Of a DNA stretch of 32,619 bases, positions 1 through 8,384 are shown in pieces (the stretch's first letter is position 1; each line of letters begins with the position of its first letter). Below the pieces are notes generated by a model that saw only the letters and a program-made list of their open reading frames with translations, had not been told where the DNA came from and made no database searches. The stretch is from Nitrospira sp. (GTDB lineage Bacteria > Nitrospirota > Nitrospiria > Nitrospirales > Nitrospiraceae): contig JARFPM010000024.1 of the NCBI GenBank assembly GCA_030444405.1, forward strand, positions 1-32,619, in the 5' to 3' direction. The position numbers and the translations under genes are program-made.

Positions 1-2
1 TT

Positions 3-650
3 GTCCTGTCGGCGATTGCGCTGTGTTCATTGTTGGCTCCATGGAACGCGGCTCACGCCTCGCTGGTGCAGTATTCTTTCACCGGTACGGTCGGGAGTGT
101 CAGCGGAGCGCTGAAGCCGACGATGCCGTCGGGATCCTCGATGTGGGGAACATTCTCGTTTGACAATGCGACAACGCCCACTGGGACCGGCAGGTATATG
201 GGGGCCATACAGAGTTTCTCGCTTCACTTTGGGAGCTATTCAGTCAGTCTCGATCCGGCGGGTGATACGAACGCCATCCGTATTGTCGATAATGCTTCCG
301 GTGATCTATGGCGTCTTAGAACCTCTGTCATGGGGAATAGTATCAATGGTAACGGGGGGCCATACTCACCGGCGGACTTTCGCATGGATTTAGAAGATGA
401 GGATGGTTTGGCGATCACCGGGACGTCACCGCTTCAGAATCCTCCAAGTTTAGGCGATCTCACGTCGAACCAATGGCGGCTGGTCTTTGAGAATGTCAAT
501 AATGGAAGAACAGTCAGGGTTCAAGGTCTATTCAATAGCGTGACGGCGGTACCATTGCCAGCTGCAGTGCTGCTGTTCGGCGCGGGGCTCATTTCCTTGG
601 TGGGTCTGGGTGCGGGAGGGTTGAGAAATCTTCGCGGGGCCAAGGCTTAA
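3..650 (+). CDS. VPLPA-CTERM (PEP-CTERM-like) sorted surface protein, 5' end outside window
   Basis: The reading frame is open from base 3, so the start lies upstream. The first visible residues (VLSAIALCSLLAPWNAAHA) look like the end of a Sec signal peptide. The body is a Gly/Ser/Asn-rich secreted domain of unknown function. The C-terminus has the tripartite exosortase sorting signal: the motif VPLPAA, a hydrophobic segment (VLLFGAGLISLVGLG) and a short basic tail (RNLRGAKA). In this family an exosortase cleaves at the motif and the protein is transferred to the surface or into the EPS matrix. The exosortase gene follows directly, so this is a likely substrate. The internal TTG at 30 is probably not the start, because the signal peptide continues upstream of it. 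Function beyond sorting is unknown. Confidence 0.85.
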   Translation, partial: VLSAIALCSLLAPWNAAHASLVQYSFTGTVGSVSGALKPTMPSGSSMWGTFSFDNATTPTGTGRYMGAIQSFSLHFGSYSVSLDPAGDTNAIRIVDNASGDLWRLRTSVMGNSINGNGGPYSPADFRMDLEDEDGLAITGTSPLQNPPSLGDLTSNQWRLVFENVNNGRTVRVQGLFNSVTAVPLPAAVLLFGAGLISLVGLGAGGLRNLRGAKA

Positions 651-675
651 TCACGAACCTCGTTTCTGACGACTG

Positions 676-716
676 GGGCTTGATACCCCGAGATGGGTAT
701 CAGGCCCGTTCTTTCT
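676..716 (+). terminator. Rho-independent terminator after the VPLPA-CTERM gene
   Basis: A 13-bp stem with one G-T wobble pairs GGGCTTGATACCC (676-688) with GGGTATCAGGCCC (695-707) across a 6-nt loop. The T-rich tract GTTCTTTCT follows. It lies 26 bp after the stop codon and separates the sorted protein from the exosortase operon. Confidence 0.75.
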
Positions 717-832
717 CCGAAATCAATCGACAGGTTGCAGGTTCCCATAGATAATCAGGTTTCGCCCCGCTCTTCCGGACCGACTTAGCTCGTTTGACTC
801 ATTCCTCATCATCGTGTGAGTGACTCTGTCGT

Positions 833-2407
833 ATGACTAGCAACCGCTCTCTTCTCTTCACCTCAGTCCTAGTCGTAGCGCTATTGGGCTACATGTATGC
901 GGACAGTCTTGTCTTTTTGTTCAGCCGCTGGTTGGGCACTGAAGATTATAGCCACGGAATCTTTGTGCCGTTCATTAGTGGGTATTTGATTTGGCAGTCC
1001 CGGCACCGTCTCAGCCAGGCTTCGAAGGAGAAGTCGTGGTGGGGCCTTGCTGTGATTGCGTTGGGGCTTGTTCTCTATGTGATCGGGGAATTGTCCACAC
1101 TGTTCGTCATCCTTCACGTCTCCTTGTGGGTCGTACTTGTTGGTTTGGCCATTGCGTTGCTCGGGGTTCGTGGGGCTAGGGCCATTGCTTTTCCTCTTGG
1201 GTACCTGCTCACCGCCATCCCTCTACCAATGTTCTTCTACGCGAATCTGTCGAGCAAGCTTCAACTGTGGTCCTCATCGCTTGGAGTTGGTTGTTTGCAG
1301 CTCGTCGGCGTGATGGCCTTTCGTGAAGGTAATGTTATCGATCTGGGGCCGGTACAACTCCAAGTTGTCGAGGCCTGTAGTGGGATTCGATACCTGCTCC
1401 CACTGACTTCTCTCGCACTGCTCTGCGCCTATCTCTTCAAGGACAAGATGTGGAAGCGAGTGGTCATGGTCCTTTCGTCGATTCCGATCTCGATCATGAT
1501 TAACGGACTGCGCATCGGCATGATCGGGGTGCTGGTCGAACTCTATGGGAAAGGTGCCGCGGAAGGCTTTTATCATTTCTTTGAAGGCTGGGTCATTTTC
1601 ATGGTGAGTTTCGGGCTGTTGATCGCAGAAATGGCGCTATTAGCAAGAATAGGGGAGGTGAAGTCGCAAGGGTCCGTTTTTGACCGATTGACCTGGAAAG
1701 ATCAATCGGAAGATAGCGCCCATCAAACCGTGCGCATGGTTCCATGCCGAATCCAAACGACTTCGGGTCGGGCCTATCTGTGTAGCGTAGCCCTGCTCGC
1801 ACCATTTACTCTTTTCTCGACAGTGGTTGTGGATCGTGAAGAACGTCCTCCCCCGCGAGCGGCGTTCGTCGATTTCCCGATGCAGATCGGCGGTTGGCAA
1901 GGAGCGCCCTTTCCTCTCGAACAACAATACATCGACGCACTTCGCTTCGACGATTACGTGCTCGCTGACTATCGATCCGACAAGGAACAGCCGGTGAATT
2001 TCTATGCGGCCTACTATCGATCACAAAAGAAAGGACAGTCGGCTCATTCGCCTCAAAGCTGTTTGCCGGGTGGAGGATGGGAGATCGCGTCCCTGACCCA
2101 AAGGGAACTACCGATGTCGCAAGGGATGATGCAGTCGCTAAGGGTCAATCGGGCGGTCATTCAGAAGGGGGATCAGAAGCAAATCGTCTTGTACTGGTTT
2201 AAGCAACGCGATCGATATCTCACAAATGAATACCTGGTCAAGTTCTACTTACTATGGGATGCCTTTTCTCGACAACGGACTGACGGAGCTCTCGTGAGAC
2301 TGGCCTCGCTGGTTGGTCCGGGTGAATCCGAGTCCACAGTTGACCAACGTCTTCAGGAGTTCGCGGTTGCAGCCGGGCAAGAACTGACGAGGTTCGTGCC
2401 AGACTGA
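833..2407 (+). CDS. Exosortase with fused C-terminal EpsI domain (probably XrtD / VPLPA-CTERM type)
   Basis: Inner-membrane transpeptidase-like enzyme that recognises PEP/VPLPA-CTERM tails. The N-terminal ~285 residues are polytopic, with the family start pattern DYSHGIFVPFISGYLIW. The exosortase catalytic triad is visible: Cys182 in VEACSGIR, Arg227 in NGLRIGMIG and His248 in GFYHFFEGW. After a linker and one more hydrophobic segment (~315-330), residues ~335-524 form an EpsI domain with the hallmark HSPQSCLPGGGWEI. In many species EpsI is a separate gene; here it is fused, giving 524 aa. The neighbouring substrate ends in VPLPA, which favours the XrtD subfamily, but assigning the subclass needs an HMM comparison. 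It starts the EPS operon; the RBS upstream of the ATG is weak. Confidence 0.88.
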   Translation: MTSNRSLLFTSVLVVALLGYMYADSLVFLFSRWLGTEDYSHGIFVPFISGYLIWQSRHRLSQASKEKSWWGLAVIALGLVLYVIGELSTLFVILHVSLWVVLVGLAIALLGVRGARAIAFPLGYLLTAIPLPMFFYANLSSKLQLWSSSLGVGCLQLVGVMAFREGNVIDLGPVQLQVVEACSGIRYLLPLTSLALLCAYLFKDKMWKRVVMVLSSIPISIMINGLRIGMIGVLVELYGKGAAEGFYHFFEGWVIFMVSFGLLIAEMALLARIGEVKSQGSVFDRLTWKDQSEDSAHQTVRMVPCRIQTTSGRAYLCSVALLAPFTLFSTVVVDREERPPPRAAFVDFPMQIGGWQGAPFPLEQQYIDALRFDDYVLADYRSDKEQPVNFYAAYYRSQKKGQSAHSPQSCLPGGGWEIASLTQRELPMSQGMMQSLRVNRAVIQKGDQKQIVLYWFKQRDRYLTNEYLVKFYLLWDAFSRQRTDGALVRLASLVGPGESESTVDQRLQEFAVAAGQELTRFVPD

Positions 2408-2439
2408 ACCTCTAGGATTGAGGTTTTGAGAGCATATTT

Positions 2440-4074
2440 ATGGTGAACGAGCTGTTCTTTAGTTCCATGACCGCCTTGCTTGTGTGCATGGCGCTGATCC
2501 CGCTCTTGCGGCTCATAGCAGAGCGGTTTCAGATCATGGATCTGCCTGGAGGTCGGAAAGTTCATGAACATCCGGTTCCACGGATTGGCGGGGTTGCTTT
2601 TGCCGTCGGCGCCTGTGCGTCGATTGCCTGGTGGGGCGAGAAAGATGCAGTCACGCTGTCGGTTCTGCTGGGCAGTGTGATCATTGTGGCGTTCGGGGTC
2701 TGGGATGACCGTGTTGATCTTGGCTATCGAAGCAAACTCGTTGGCCAGCTGCTCGCCGCCCTTGCCGTTGTGTTGGGCGGGGATATCTGGTTTACCACGC
2801 TTCCTTTTCTCCCTGATGTGGAGGTGCCGGCTTGGGCTGGGATGTGTGTGACCGTTGTGTTTCTTGTCGGCGTGTCCAACGCCGTCAATCTGACGGACGG
2901 GTTGGATGGGTTGGCTGGTGGTCTGTCGTTCCTTACTCTATCCGGGATTGCCTATTTGGCCTATCTCTCCAATGACTCAACTGTCTTGTTGTTGACGGTT
3001 CCCTTTTTGGGAGGACTCTTGGGTTTCTTGCGTTACAACACCTACCCGGCTCGCATTTTTATGGGAGATGGTGGCAGTCAATTGTTGGGATTCATCATGG
3101 GCGTGCTTGCCGTTCTGTTGACGGATTCGTCACGGGGTCCGTTCACTCCGAGCCTCGCACTCTTCTTGTTGGGGTTGCCGTTTCTGGACACGCTCGGCGT
3201 GACAGGACAACGGTTGGCAGAAGGTCGTTCTCCGTTTATCGGCGACCGTGCGCACATCCACCATAAACTGCTTCGCTTTGGATTCACGCATTATGAGGCC
3301 GTGACCGTCATCTACGTGATCCAGGCAGGCATGTTGGGCTTGGCCTATGTGCTGCGATGGCAGTCCGACACATTGATCCTGCCGCTCTATCTCCTGATTG
3401 CAGGATCGGTCTTGATGCTGTTCATCGCAGCAGGGCGAGGACTTCTTCCCAATCTTACGGCTCAGGGTGGTCATTTCCTCTCTAATGTGGCCGTGAGGCG
3501 TTTGATGAGTGGTCCGTGGCTGACGGATCTGCCCATGCAGTTTCTGGCCGTGACGGTGCCATGTTTTCTCATTGCGCTGGTGTTTGTTCCATCGAACGTG
3601 CCGACCGATGTCGGGTACCTCTCGATCATCATCTTCGGGATTGTGTTACTGGGCCTCTCGTTCTCTCCTCGGGTTGCGCCGTACTTTGTTCGCGGTGGGC
3701 TCTACGTCGGGACGACCTTTCTCCTCTATGTCTGTGAAGGGTCACGATATCGATCCATGTCCGCTGTCGCGCTGGTCCACAACGTATTTTTTGTCGTGGT
3801 TGCCGTCATGGTCTTATTGAGTCTCCGGTTCAATGAGGAGAACCGCTTTCAAACCACACCGCTCGACTATCTGATGGTGTTCTTGGCGGTGACCTTTCCG
3901 CTGCTTCCCGAAGTGAGCGCCGATATTGCGCATCTGGGCGTCTTCGCCGCCAAATTGATGGTGCTCTTCTTTTCGTTTGAGTTGCTGCTCCATGCCTTTG
4001 CCAACCGCGTCCGGCAGCTCGGCCTTGTGTCGCTCTGGATTCTGTTCGGACTCGGAATTCGGATTTTGTTGTAG
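2440..4074 (+). CDS. Undecaprenyl-phosphate sugar-1-phosphate transferase (WecA/MraY family) with extra membrane domain
   Basis: Transfers a HexNAc-1-phosphate from a UDP-sugar to undecaprenyl phosphate, the first membrane step of a repeat-unit polysaccharide. The family motifs are visible in order: DLPGGRKVHEHPVPRIGG, DDRVDLGYRSKL, NLTDGLDGLAGG, NTYPARIFMGDGGSQLLGF and the cytosolic histidine motif DRAHIHHKLL. These fill about the first 290 residues. The enzyme normally ends near residue 350. Here about 190 more residues with several hydrophobic segments follow, of unknown role. It sits 32 bp after the exosortase and presumably primes the EPS made by this locus. The exact sugar cannot be read from the sequence. 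Confidence 0.85.
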   Translation: MVNELFFSSMTALLVCMALIPLLRLIAERFQIMDLPGGRKVHEHPVPRIGGVAFAVGACASIAWWGEKDAVTLSVLLGSVIIVAFGVWDDRVDLGYRSKLVGQLLAALAVVLGGDIWFTTLPFLPDVEVPAWAGMCVTVVFLVGVSNAVNLTDGLDGLAGGLSFLTLSGIAYLAYLSNDSTVLLLTVPFLGGLLGFLRYNTYPARIFMGDGGSQLLGFIMGVLAVLLTDSSRGPFTPSLALFLLGLPFLDTLGVTGQRLAEGRSPFIGDRAHIHHKLLRFGFTHYEAVTVIYVIQAGMLGLAYVLRWQSDTLILPLYLLIAGSVLMLFIAAGRGLLPNLTAQGGHFLSNVAVRRLMSGPWLTDLPMQFLAVTVPCFLIALVFVPSNVPTDVGYLSIIIFGIVLLGLSFSPRVAPYFVRGGLYVGTTFLLYVCEGSRYRSMSAVALVHNVFFVVVAVMVLLSLRFNEENRFQTTPLDYLMVFLAVTFPLLPEVSADIAHLGVFAAKLMVLFFSFELLLHAFANRVRQLGLVSLWILFGLGIRILL

Positions 4075-4148
4075 CGAAACGGGTTACGTAATAGCCTAGG
4101 CCCATGACCGTACCATTTCAGCACAGCAGCAGTGGGGAGATGTCCTGC

Positions 4149-6536
4149 ATGCGCGTGACGAGCGGTATCGCTCTTCTGGCGGTCGTCACATTGACGGCGT
4201 GCGGTGGTCCTGAGGAAAGGAAGGCGAAGTACTTTGCCAGGGCAAATGAGTACATTGAGGCGGCCAACTATCCCAAGGCACGAGTCGCACTGAGAAATGT
4301 GCTGAAGATCGATCCCAAAGATGCGGAGGCCTATTACCTCTTTGCTCAAGTTGAGGAAAAGGAGAAGAACTGGCGCAATGCTGTTCAGCTGTATCAGGAA
4401 GCTGTCCGCCTGGTTCCTGATCATACAGCCGCCCTCATTACTCTAGCTAAGTACTATCTTGAAGCGAGACTGACGGAGCATGTGGTGGAAGCAGCGAACA
4501 CGGTGCTGAAAAAAGATCCTCACCATCCGCAGGCCAGTGCGCTGAAGATTGCGGCGCAGGCCGTGATTGAAGAGGCCATTCCTTCGGTGATTCCCAAAGC
4601 GGAGGCACTCGCGAAGGAGTTTCCAACAGAACCGGATGTCGCCATCCTGCTCGCGACATTGTATAGCCAACAAGGGCGCTATCGGGAGGCGGAGACGACC
4701 TTGAGGCGTGCACTTGAGGCCCATCCGAGGGACTTGGATCTCCTGAATAATTTGAACAGGATCTTGACGCAGGCCAACAATATGGCCGGTGCCGAGGCTG
4801 TCATGCGGCGGATGGTCGAGGTTGACCCGACATCCTTTGATCATCGGGTGAGACTTGCCCGCTTCTATGTTGGGCAGGGAGCACAGAATAAAGCGGAATC
4901 TGTGTTGCGGGAGGCGGTCGTGTTGGATCCAAACAGCGAGCAGCGCCGTCTGATGCTCGCAGAGTTTTTTGTGAACACAAAAGATGTGGTCTCTGCTGAA
5001 CAGGCGCTGCTTGATGCGGCGGCGCAAATCCCGCATTCGACCCACATCCAGCTCGGGCTCGGTGCGTTCTATAGAAAGAGCGGACAGGACATCAAGGCTC
5101 GTGAGCGCTATGCCCTATTGGTCGAAGAGTACAAAGATAAACCTGTCGGCCTGGAAGCTAAAGTCAAATTGGCGGAGATGGATTTTGTGGAGGGGAAGCA
5201 GGCTGACGCCGAACGTCAAGTGCAGGAGGTGTTGAAGGACAATCCCCGTTCCTCGGACGGCTTGATTCTTACAGGACGAATGGCTTTGGCCAGAAGAAAC
5301 GGAAAAGATGCGGTGCAGGCATTTCGCACCGTCCTGCACGATCAGCCGGAGTTGGCCACCGTCCACTATCTCCTCGGTCAGGCCTATCAGCTGACCGGCG
5401 ACACCAATCTTGCGAAAGACAGTCTAGAGCGAGCGGTGGCTCTGTATCCAGACCAGGTGGATGCGAAACGGTCTCTCGCCGTTCTTGAGAGCAAGAGCGG
5501 CCGCTACCAGCAGGCTCGTGCACGGCTCGACGATTTGCTGAAACAGCGTCCCGATGATGTCACCGCTCTCGACATGCTGATGACGTTGGACCTGGTGACG
5601 AAGAACTGGCAAGGGGCTGAACAGACGTTGACGCGGCTTCGTCAGGTATCAACCGGTAATAATTCTGTGGCCTTGTTAGCTGAAGGGAGGTTTTATGAGG
5701 CCCAGCGGCGTCTGAGCGAGGCGAGGCGAGCCTACGAGCGTGCGACGGCACTGGCTCCTAACGAACCAGAGCCGCTGTTGTCTCTCGTGAAGGTGGAAGT
5801 GGCTCTCGGACAAGCCCTACAGTCCAGAACTCGCCTGGAATCCCTTCTTGCTTCCCGCAAGGACCATCCATTTGCACATGGATTGCTCGGGGAGGTCTTG
5901 TCTCTCACACAAGAGCATGAAGAGGCCGCGCGTCACTATCGAGAAGCTGCGCGACTGAATCCTAAGTGGATCACGCCCTGGCTCAACTGGGCCACGTTGT
6001 CATTGTCCCTGAAGAAACCGGATGTGGCCGTACAGGTTCTACATGAGGGGCTCAAGGCCAATCCGGATAGTGAAGAGTTGCATATGCTGTTGGCCTCCGC
6101 GTACTCGGACCAAGGACAGATCGATCTCGCTATGGCCGCGTATGAGGCGACTTTGCGGCTGAATCCTCGAAACTTGCTGGCGGCGAATAATCTGGCTGTC
6201 TTGCTCGTAGATCACAAAGGCGACCCATCAAGCTTACAAAAAGCGTTTGCCCTCAGCCGTGATTTTGAGAAAGAGGCGCCGCATCCTCTCTTTATCGATA
6301 CGCTCGGCTGGGTACGATTCAAAATGGGGCAACAGGAAGAGGCGATTCGGTTGATGAAAGATGCCGTCGCCAAATCACCTGACATTTCTGTCCTGAATTA
6401 TCATCTTGGGATGGCCTTCTTTCAGTCCGGTAAACGCGTCGAAGCTCGTACCTACCTGTCGAAGGCTCTCAAGAGTTCTGATCAATTCGAAGGGCGACGA
6501 GAGGCAGAGCAAACCCTCGCGCAGATAAGGGGGTAA
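4149..6536 (+). CDS. prsT: TPR-repeat lipoprotein of the PEP-CTERM/EPS system (PrsT type)
   Basis: Large periplasmic TPR lipoprotein of exosortase loci, thought to act as a scaffold for EPS assembly or protein sorting. I chose the ATG at 4149: GGGGAG lies at 4134-4139, and this start puts MRVTSGIALLAVVTLTAC, a classical lipobox with the modified Cys at residue 18, at the N-terminus. The ATG at 4104 is also open but would bury the signal. Nearly the whole remaining ~775 residues are tandem TPR units (patterns such as AEAYYLFAQVEEKEKNWRNA and ELHMLLASAYSDQGQ). Length and lipobox fit the PrsT family, which is usually about 800-900 aa. The next gene starts 9 bp downstream. Confidence 0.87.
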   Translation: MRVTSGIALLAVVTLTACGGPEERKAKYFARANEYIEAANYPKARVALRNVLKIDPKDAEAYYLFAQVEEKEKNWRNAVQLYQEAVRLVPDHTAALITLAKYYLEARLTEHVVEAANTVLKKDPHHPQASALKIAAQAVIEEAIPSVIPKAEALAKEFPTEPDVAILLATLYSQQGRYREAETTLRRALEAHPRDLDLLNNLNRILTQANNMAGAEAVMRRMVEVDPTSFDHRVRLARFYVGQGAQNKAESVLREAVVLDPNSEQRRLMLAEFFVNTKDVVSAEQALLDAAAQIPHSTHIQLGLGAFYRKSGQDIKARERYALLVEEYKDKPVGLEAKVKLAEMDFVEGKQADAERQVQEVLKDNPRSSDGLILTGRMALARRNGKDAVQAFRTVLHDQPELATVHYLLGQAYQLTGDTNLAKDSLERAVALYPDQVDAKRSLAVLESKSGRYQQARARLDDLLKQRPDDVTALDMLMTLDLVTKNWQGAEQTLTRLRQVSTGNNSVALLAEGRFYEAQRRLSEARRAYERATALAPNEPEPLLSLVKVEVALGQALQSRTRLESLLASRKDHPFAHGLLGEVLSLTQEHEEAARHYREAARLNPKWITPWLNWATLSLSLKKPDVAVQVLHEGLKANPDSEELHMLLASAYSDQGQIDLAMAAYEATLRLNPRNLLAANNLAVLLVDHKGDPSSLQKAFALSRDFEKEAPHPLFIDTLGWVRFKMGQQEEAIRLMKDAVAKSPDISVLNYHLGMAFFQSGKRVEARTYLSKALKSSDQFEGRREAEQTLAQIRG

Positions 6537-6545
6537 GGAGAATCA

Positions 6546-7148
6546 ATGTCTCGATCTGTTCGATTGGTGATGAGCGGGGTGCTCATGGCGATGGCCGTAA
6601 CGGTATCTTGCCTGCCTGTTCACGGGAGCGATACTGTGACAGTCGCACTGGCGTCGCAAGTCGATCCGGGATATCGCCTAGGTGCGGAAGATGTCATGCT
6701 GGTGTCTGTGTGGAAAGACGAACAGCTGACGCGAGAAGTCGTCGTCCGTCCAGACGGGATGTTTTCCTTTCCTCTTGTCGGCGATATCCAAGCTGAAGAT
6801 CGAACGGTCGAGGACATTCGTAGCGATCTTGTGAAGCGTCTGACAAAGTATATTCCGAATCCCAATGTTTCCGTGGCGGTCACAAAGGTCGTCAGCTACA
6901 AGGTCTACGTCGTCGGGCGAGTGAACAAGCCGGGTGAGTACTTGATCGGCCATTACACCGACGTGCTGCAGGCGCTCAGTCTTGCCGGTGGACTGACTCC
7001 GTTTGCTGCGGAAAACGATATCAAGGTCATGCGGCGAGTGAGGGGAGAACAATATGCCATTCCCTTTCGCTACGGAGATCTCCGGAAAGGCAGGGACTTG
7101 GAGCAGAATATCATTCTCCAGCGCGGTGACGTCGTCATGGTGCCCTGA
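6546..7148 (+). CDS. Short polysaccharide export protein (Wza-like, Poly_export + SLBB)
   Basis: Outer-membrane/periplasmic component for EPS export. The strong RBS AAGGAG ends 5 bp before the ATG. The N-terminus is a signal sequence; a Cys at residue 22 (VTVSC) could be a lipobox, though a weak one. Residues ~38-115 match the polysaccharide export domain (YRLGAEDVMLVSVWKDE, VVRPDGMFSFPLVGDI). Residues ~118-200 form one SLBB domain (YKVYVVGRVNKPGEY, LQALSLAGGLTPFA). At 200 aa it is about half the length of E. coli Wza and fits the short form found in exosortase loci. It probably works with the chain-length protein encoded two genes downstream. Confidence 0.9.
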   Translation: MSRSVRLVMSGVLMAMAVTVSCLPVHGSDTVTVALASQVDPGYRLGAEDVMLVSVWKDEQLTREVVVRPDGMFSFPLVGDIQAEDRTVEDIRSDLVKRLTKYIPNPNVSVAVTKVVSYKVYVVGRVNKPGEYLIGHYTDVLQALSLAGGLTPFAAENDIKVMRRVRGEQYAIPFRYGDLRKGRDLEQNIILQRGDVVMVP

Positions 7149-7159
7149 CCGTCACCCTC

Positions 7160-8380
7160 ATGCACCCGAGCGGCAAGCGGAGAGACCGGGGTTGGCAAAC
7201 CGTCTACGTTCTTTTCGTGGCGGTGATCGTCGCGCCTGACGTCGCCTCACGAAGCGAGGCAGCCGAATGGTCGCTCTCGCCATCACTCGGGGCTAAAGGG
7301 GTTTTTAACAGCAATTTGCTGTTGACCCCTTTGCCTCACGACGAGACCTACGGCTATTGGGTTACTCCCGCGGCAGAGTTTGCCGGCAAGACCGAACGCC
7401 TGGAGGTCAGCAGCCGGATCGCCGCGGATTTCGCTTCATATTTCGGGGGAGAGGAAAGGCGGTTCACCAACATTTTTGTCCCTCTATCATTACGGTATGG
7501 GACTGAGAAGGATCTCATCGGCTTCACGGGTGGCTTTGTCCGCGACAATACACTGATGGGTGAATTGCAGGCGACCGGAGTCGTTCTGCAATTTACGCAG
7601 CGGGATCAATGGACTGCGAATCCGACCTGGACAAGAAAGTTGACCGAAAGGTTTTCGTTTCGATCCGGGCTGCAGTTCACGGATACCACCTATGAGGGCG
7701 GTCTTCAGTCCAGTTTGGTCGATTATCGTTTGCTTGGCGGTTCGGGGGGGCTGCTCTATCAACTTACTGAGCAGGATCAGATCGAACTATCCGGTTCATA
7801 CATGGACTTTCGAACAACCAACACGGCGTCCCCGTTTCGTGCAAATTTCCCGGGGGCGAGCGTGAGTTTCACGCATGCGTTTACAGAGTCCGTGACCGGA
7901 ACAGTATACGGTGGTCCCAGGTTCCTGTACTCCGACTCGCCGACGGCGAGCGGCAATATCACGACTCGCGATACTGTATGGATCGGTGGAGCAAGCATCA
8001 CAAGAAACTTTGAGCGGGCCGCACTGCAGGCGTCGGTCTCTCGCGATCTTGTTCCCAGTGGATTCGGTTTAATCATCGAAACGAACCGAGGCGAAGTGTC
8101 CGGTTCGTACAGTATTTCGGAAACCGTTGTCTGCTCCCTTAATGTAGTCGGAGTCCTTACTTCAGGAAAAACGCAGCCAGCTCTGGGAGGAACCTTTCCT
8201 GATCGGCGCTATGTCAGTGCCACTCCAAAAATCTCTTGGAAGTTTCTCGAATGGTGGCAGGCCGAATTGTCATATATGTATCGATGGCAAGATGTTGATA
8301 CCGCCGTAGATTCAGCGCAGTCTCACGCGACGACATTCATGGTGACCTATTATCCACCTAAACTCGCATTCTCTCGCTGA
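7160..8380 (+). CDS. Outer-membrane beta-barrel protein of the EPS/PEP-CTERM locus
   Basis: A basic N-terminus (MHPSGKRRDRGW) and a hydrophobic stretch ending near SRSEA form a signal peptide. The rest alternates polar and hydrophobic residues with many aromatic girdle positions (RYGTEKDLIGFTGGFVRDN, DQIELSGSYMDFRTTN), as in 12-18 stranded barrels. The C-terminal strand FMVTYYPP supports membrane insertion. A beta-barrel protein regularly sits between the export protein and the chain-length gene in exosortase loci and may be the EPS outer-membrane channel. The assignment rests on position and pattern, not on an identified catalytic motif. Gaps to both neighbours are under 12 bp. Confidence 0.75.
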   Translation: MHPSGKRRDRGWQTVYVLFVAVIVAPDVASRSEAAEWSLSPSLGAKGVFNSNLLLTPLPHDETYGYWVTPAAEFAGKTERLEVSSRIAADFASYFGGEERRFTNIFVPLSLRYGTEKDLIGFTGGFVRDNTLMGELQATGVVLQFTQRDQWTANPTWTRKLTERFSFRSGLQFTDTTYEGGLQSSLVDYRLLGGSGGLLYQLTEQDQIELSGSYMDFRTTNTASPFRANFPGASVSFTHAFTESVTGTVYGGPRFLYSDSPTASGNITTRDTVWIGGASITRNFERAALQASVSRDLVPSGFGLIIETNRGEVSGSYSISETVVCSLNVVGVLTSGKTQPALGGTFPDRRYVSATPKISWKFLEWWQAELSYMYRWQDVDTAVDSAQSHATTFMVTYYPPKLAFSR

Positions 8381-8384
8381 CGCT

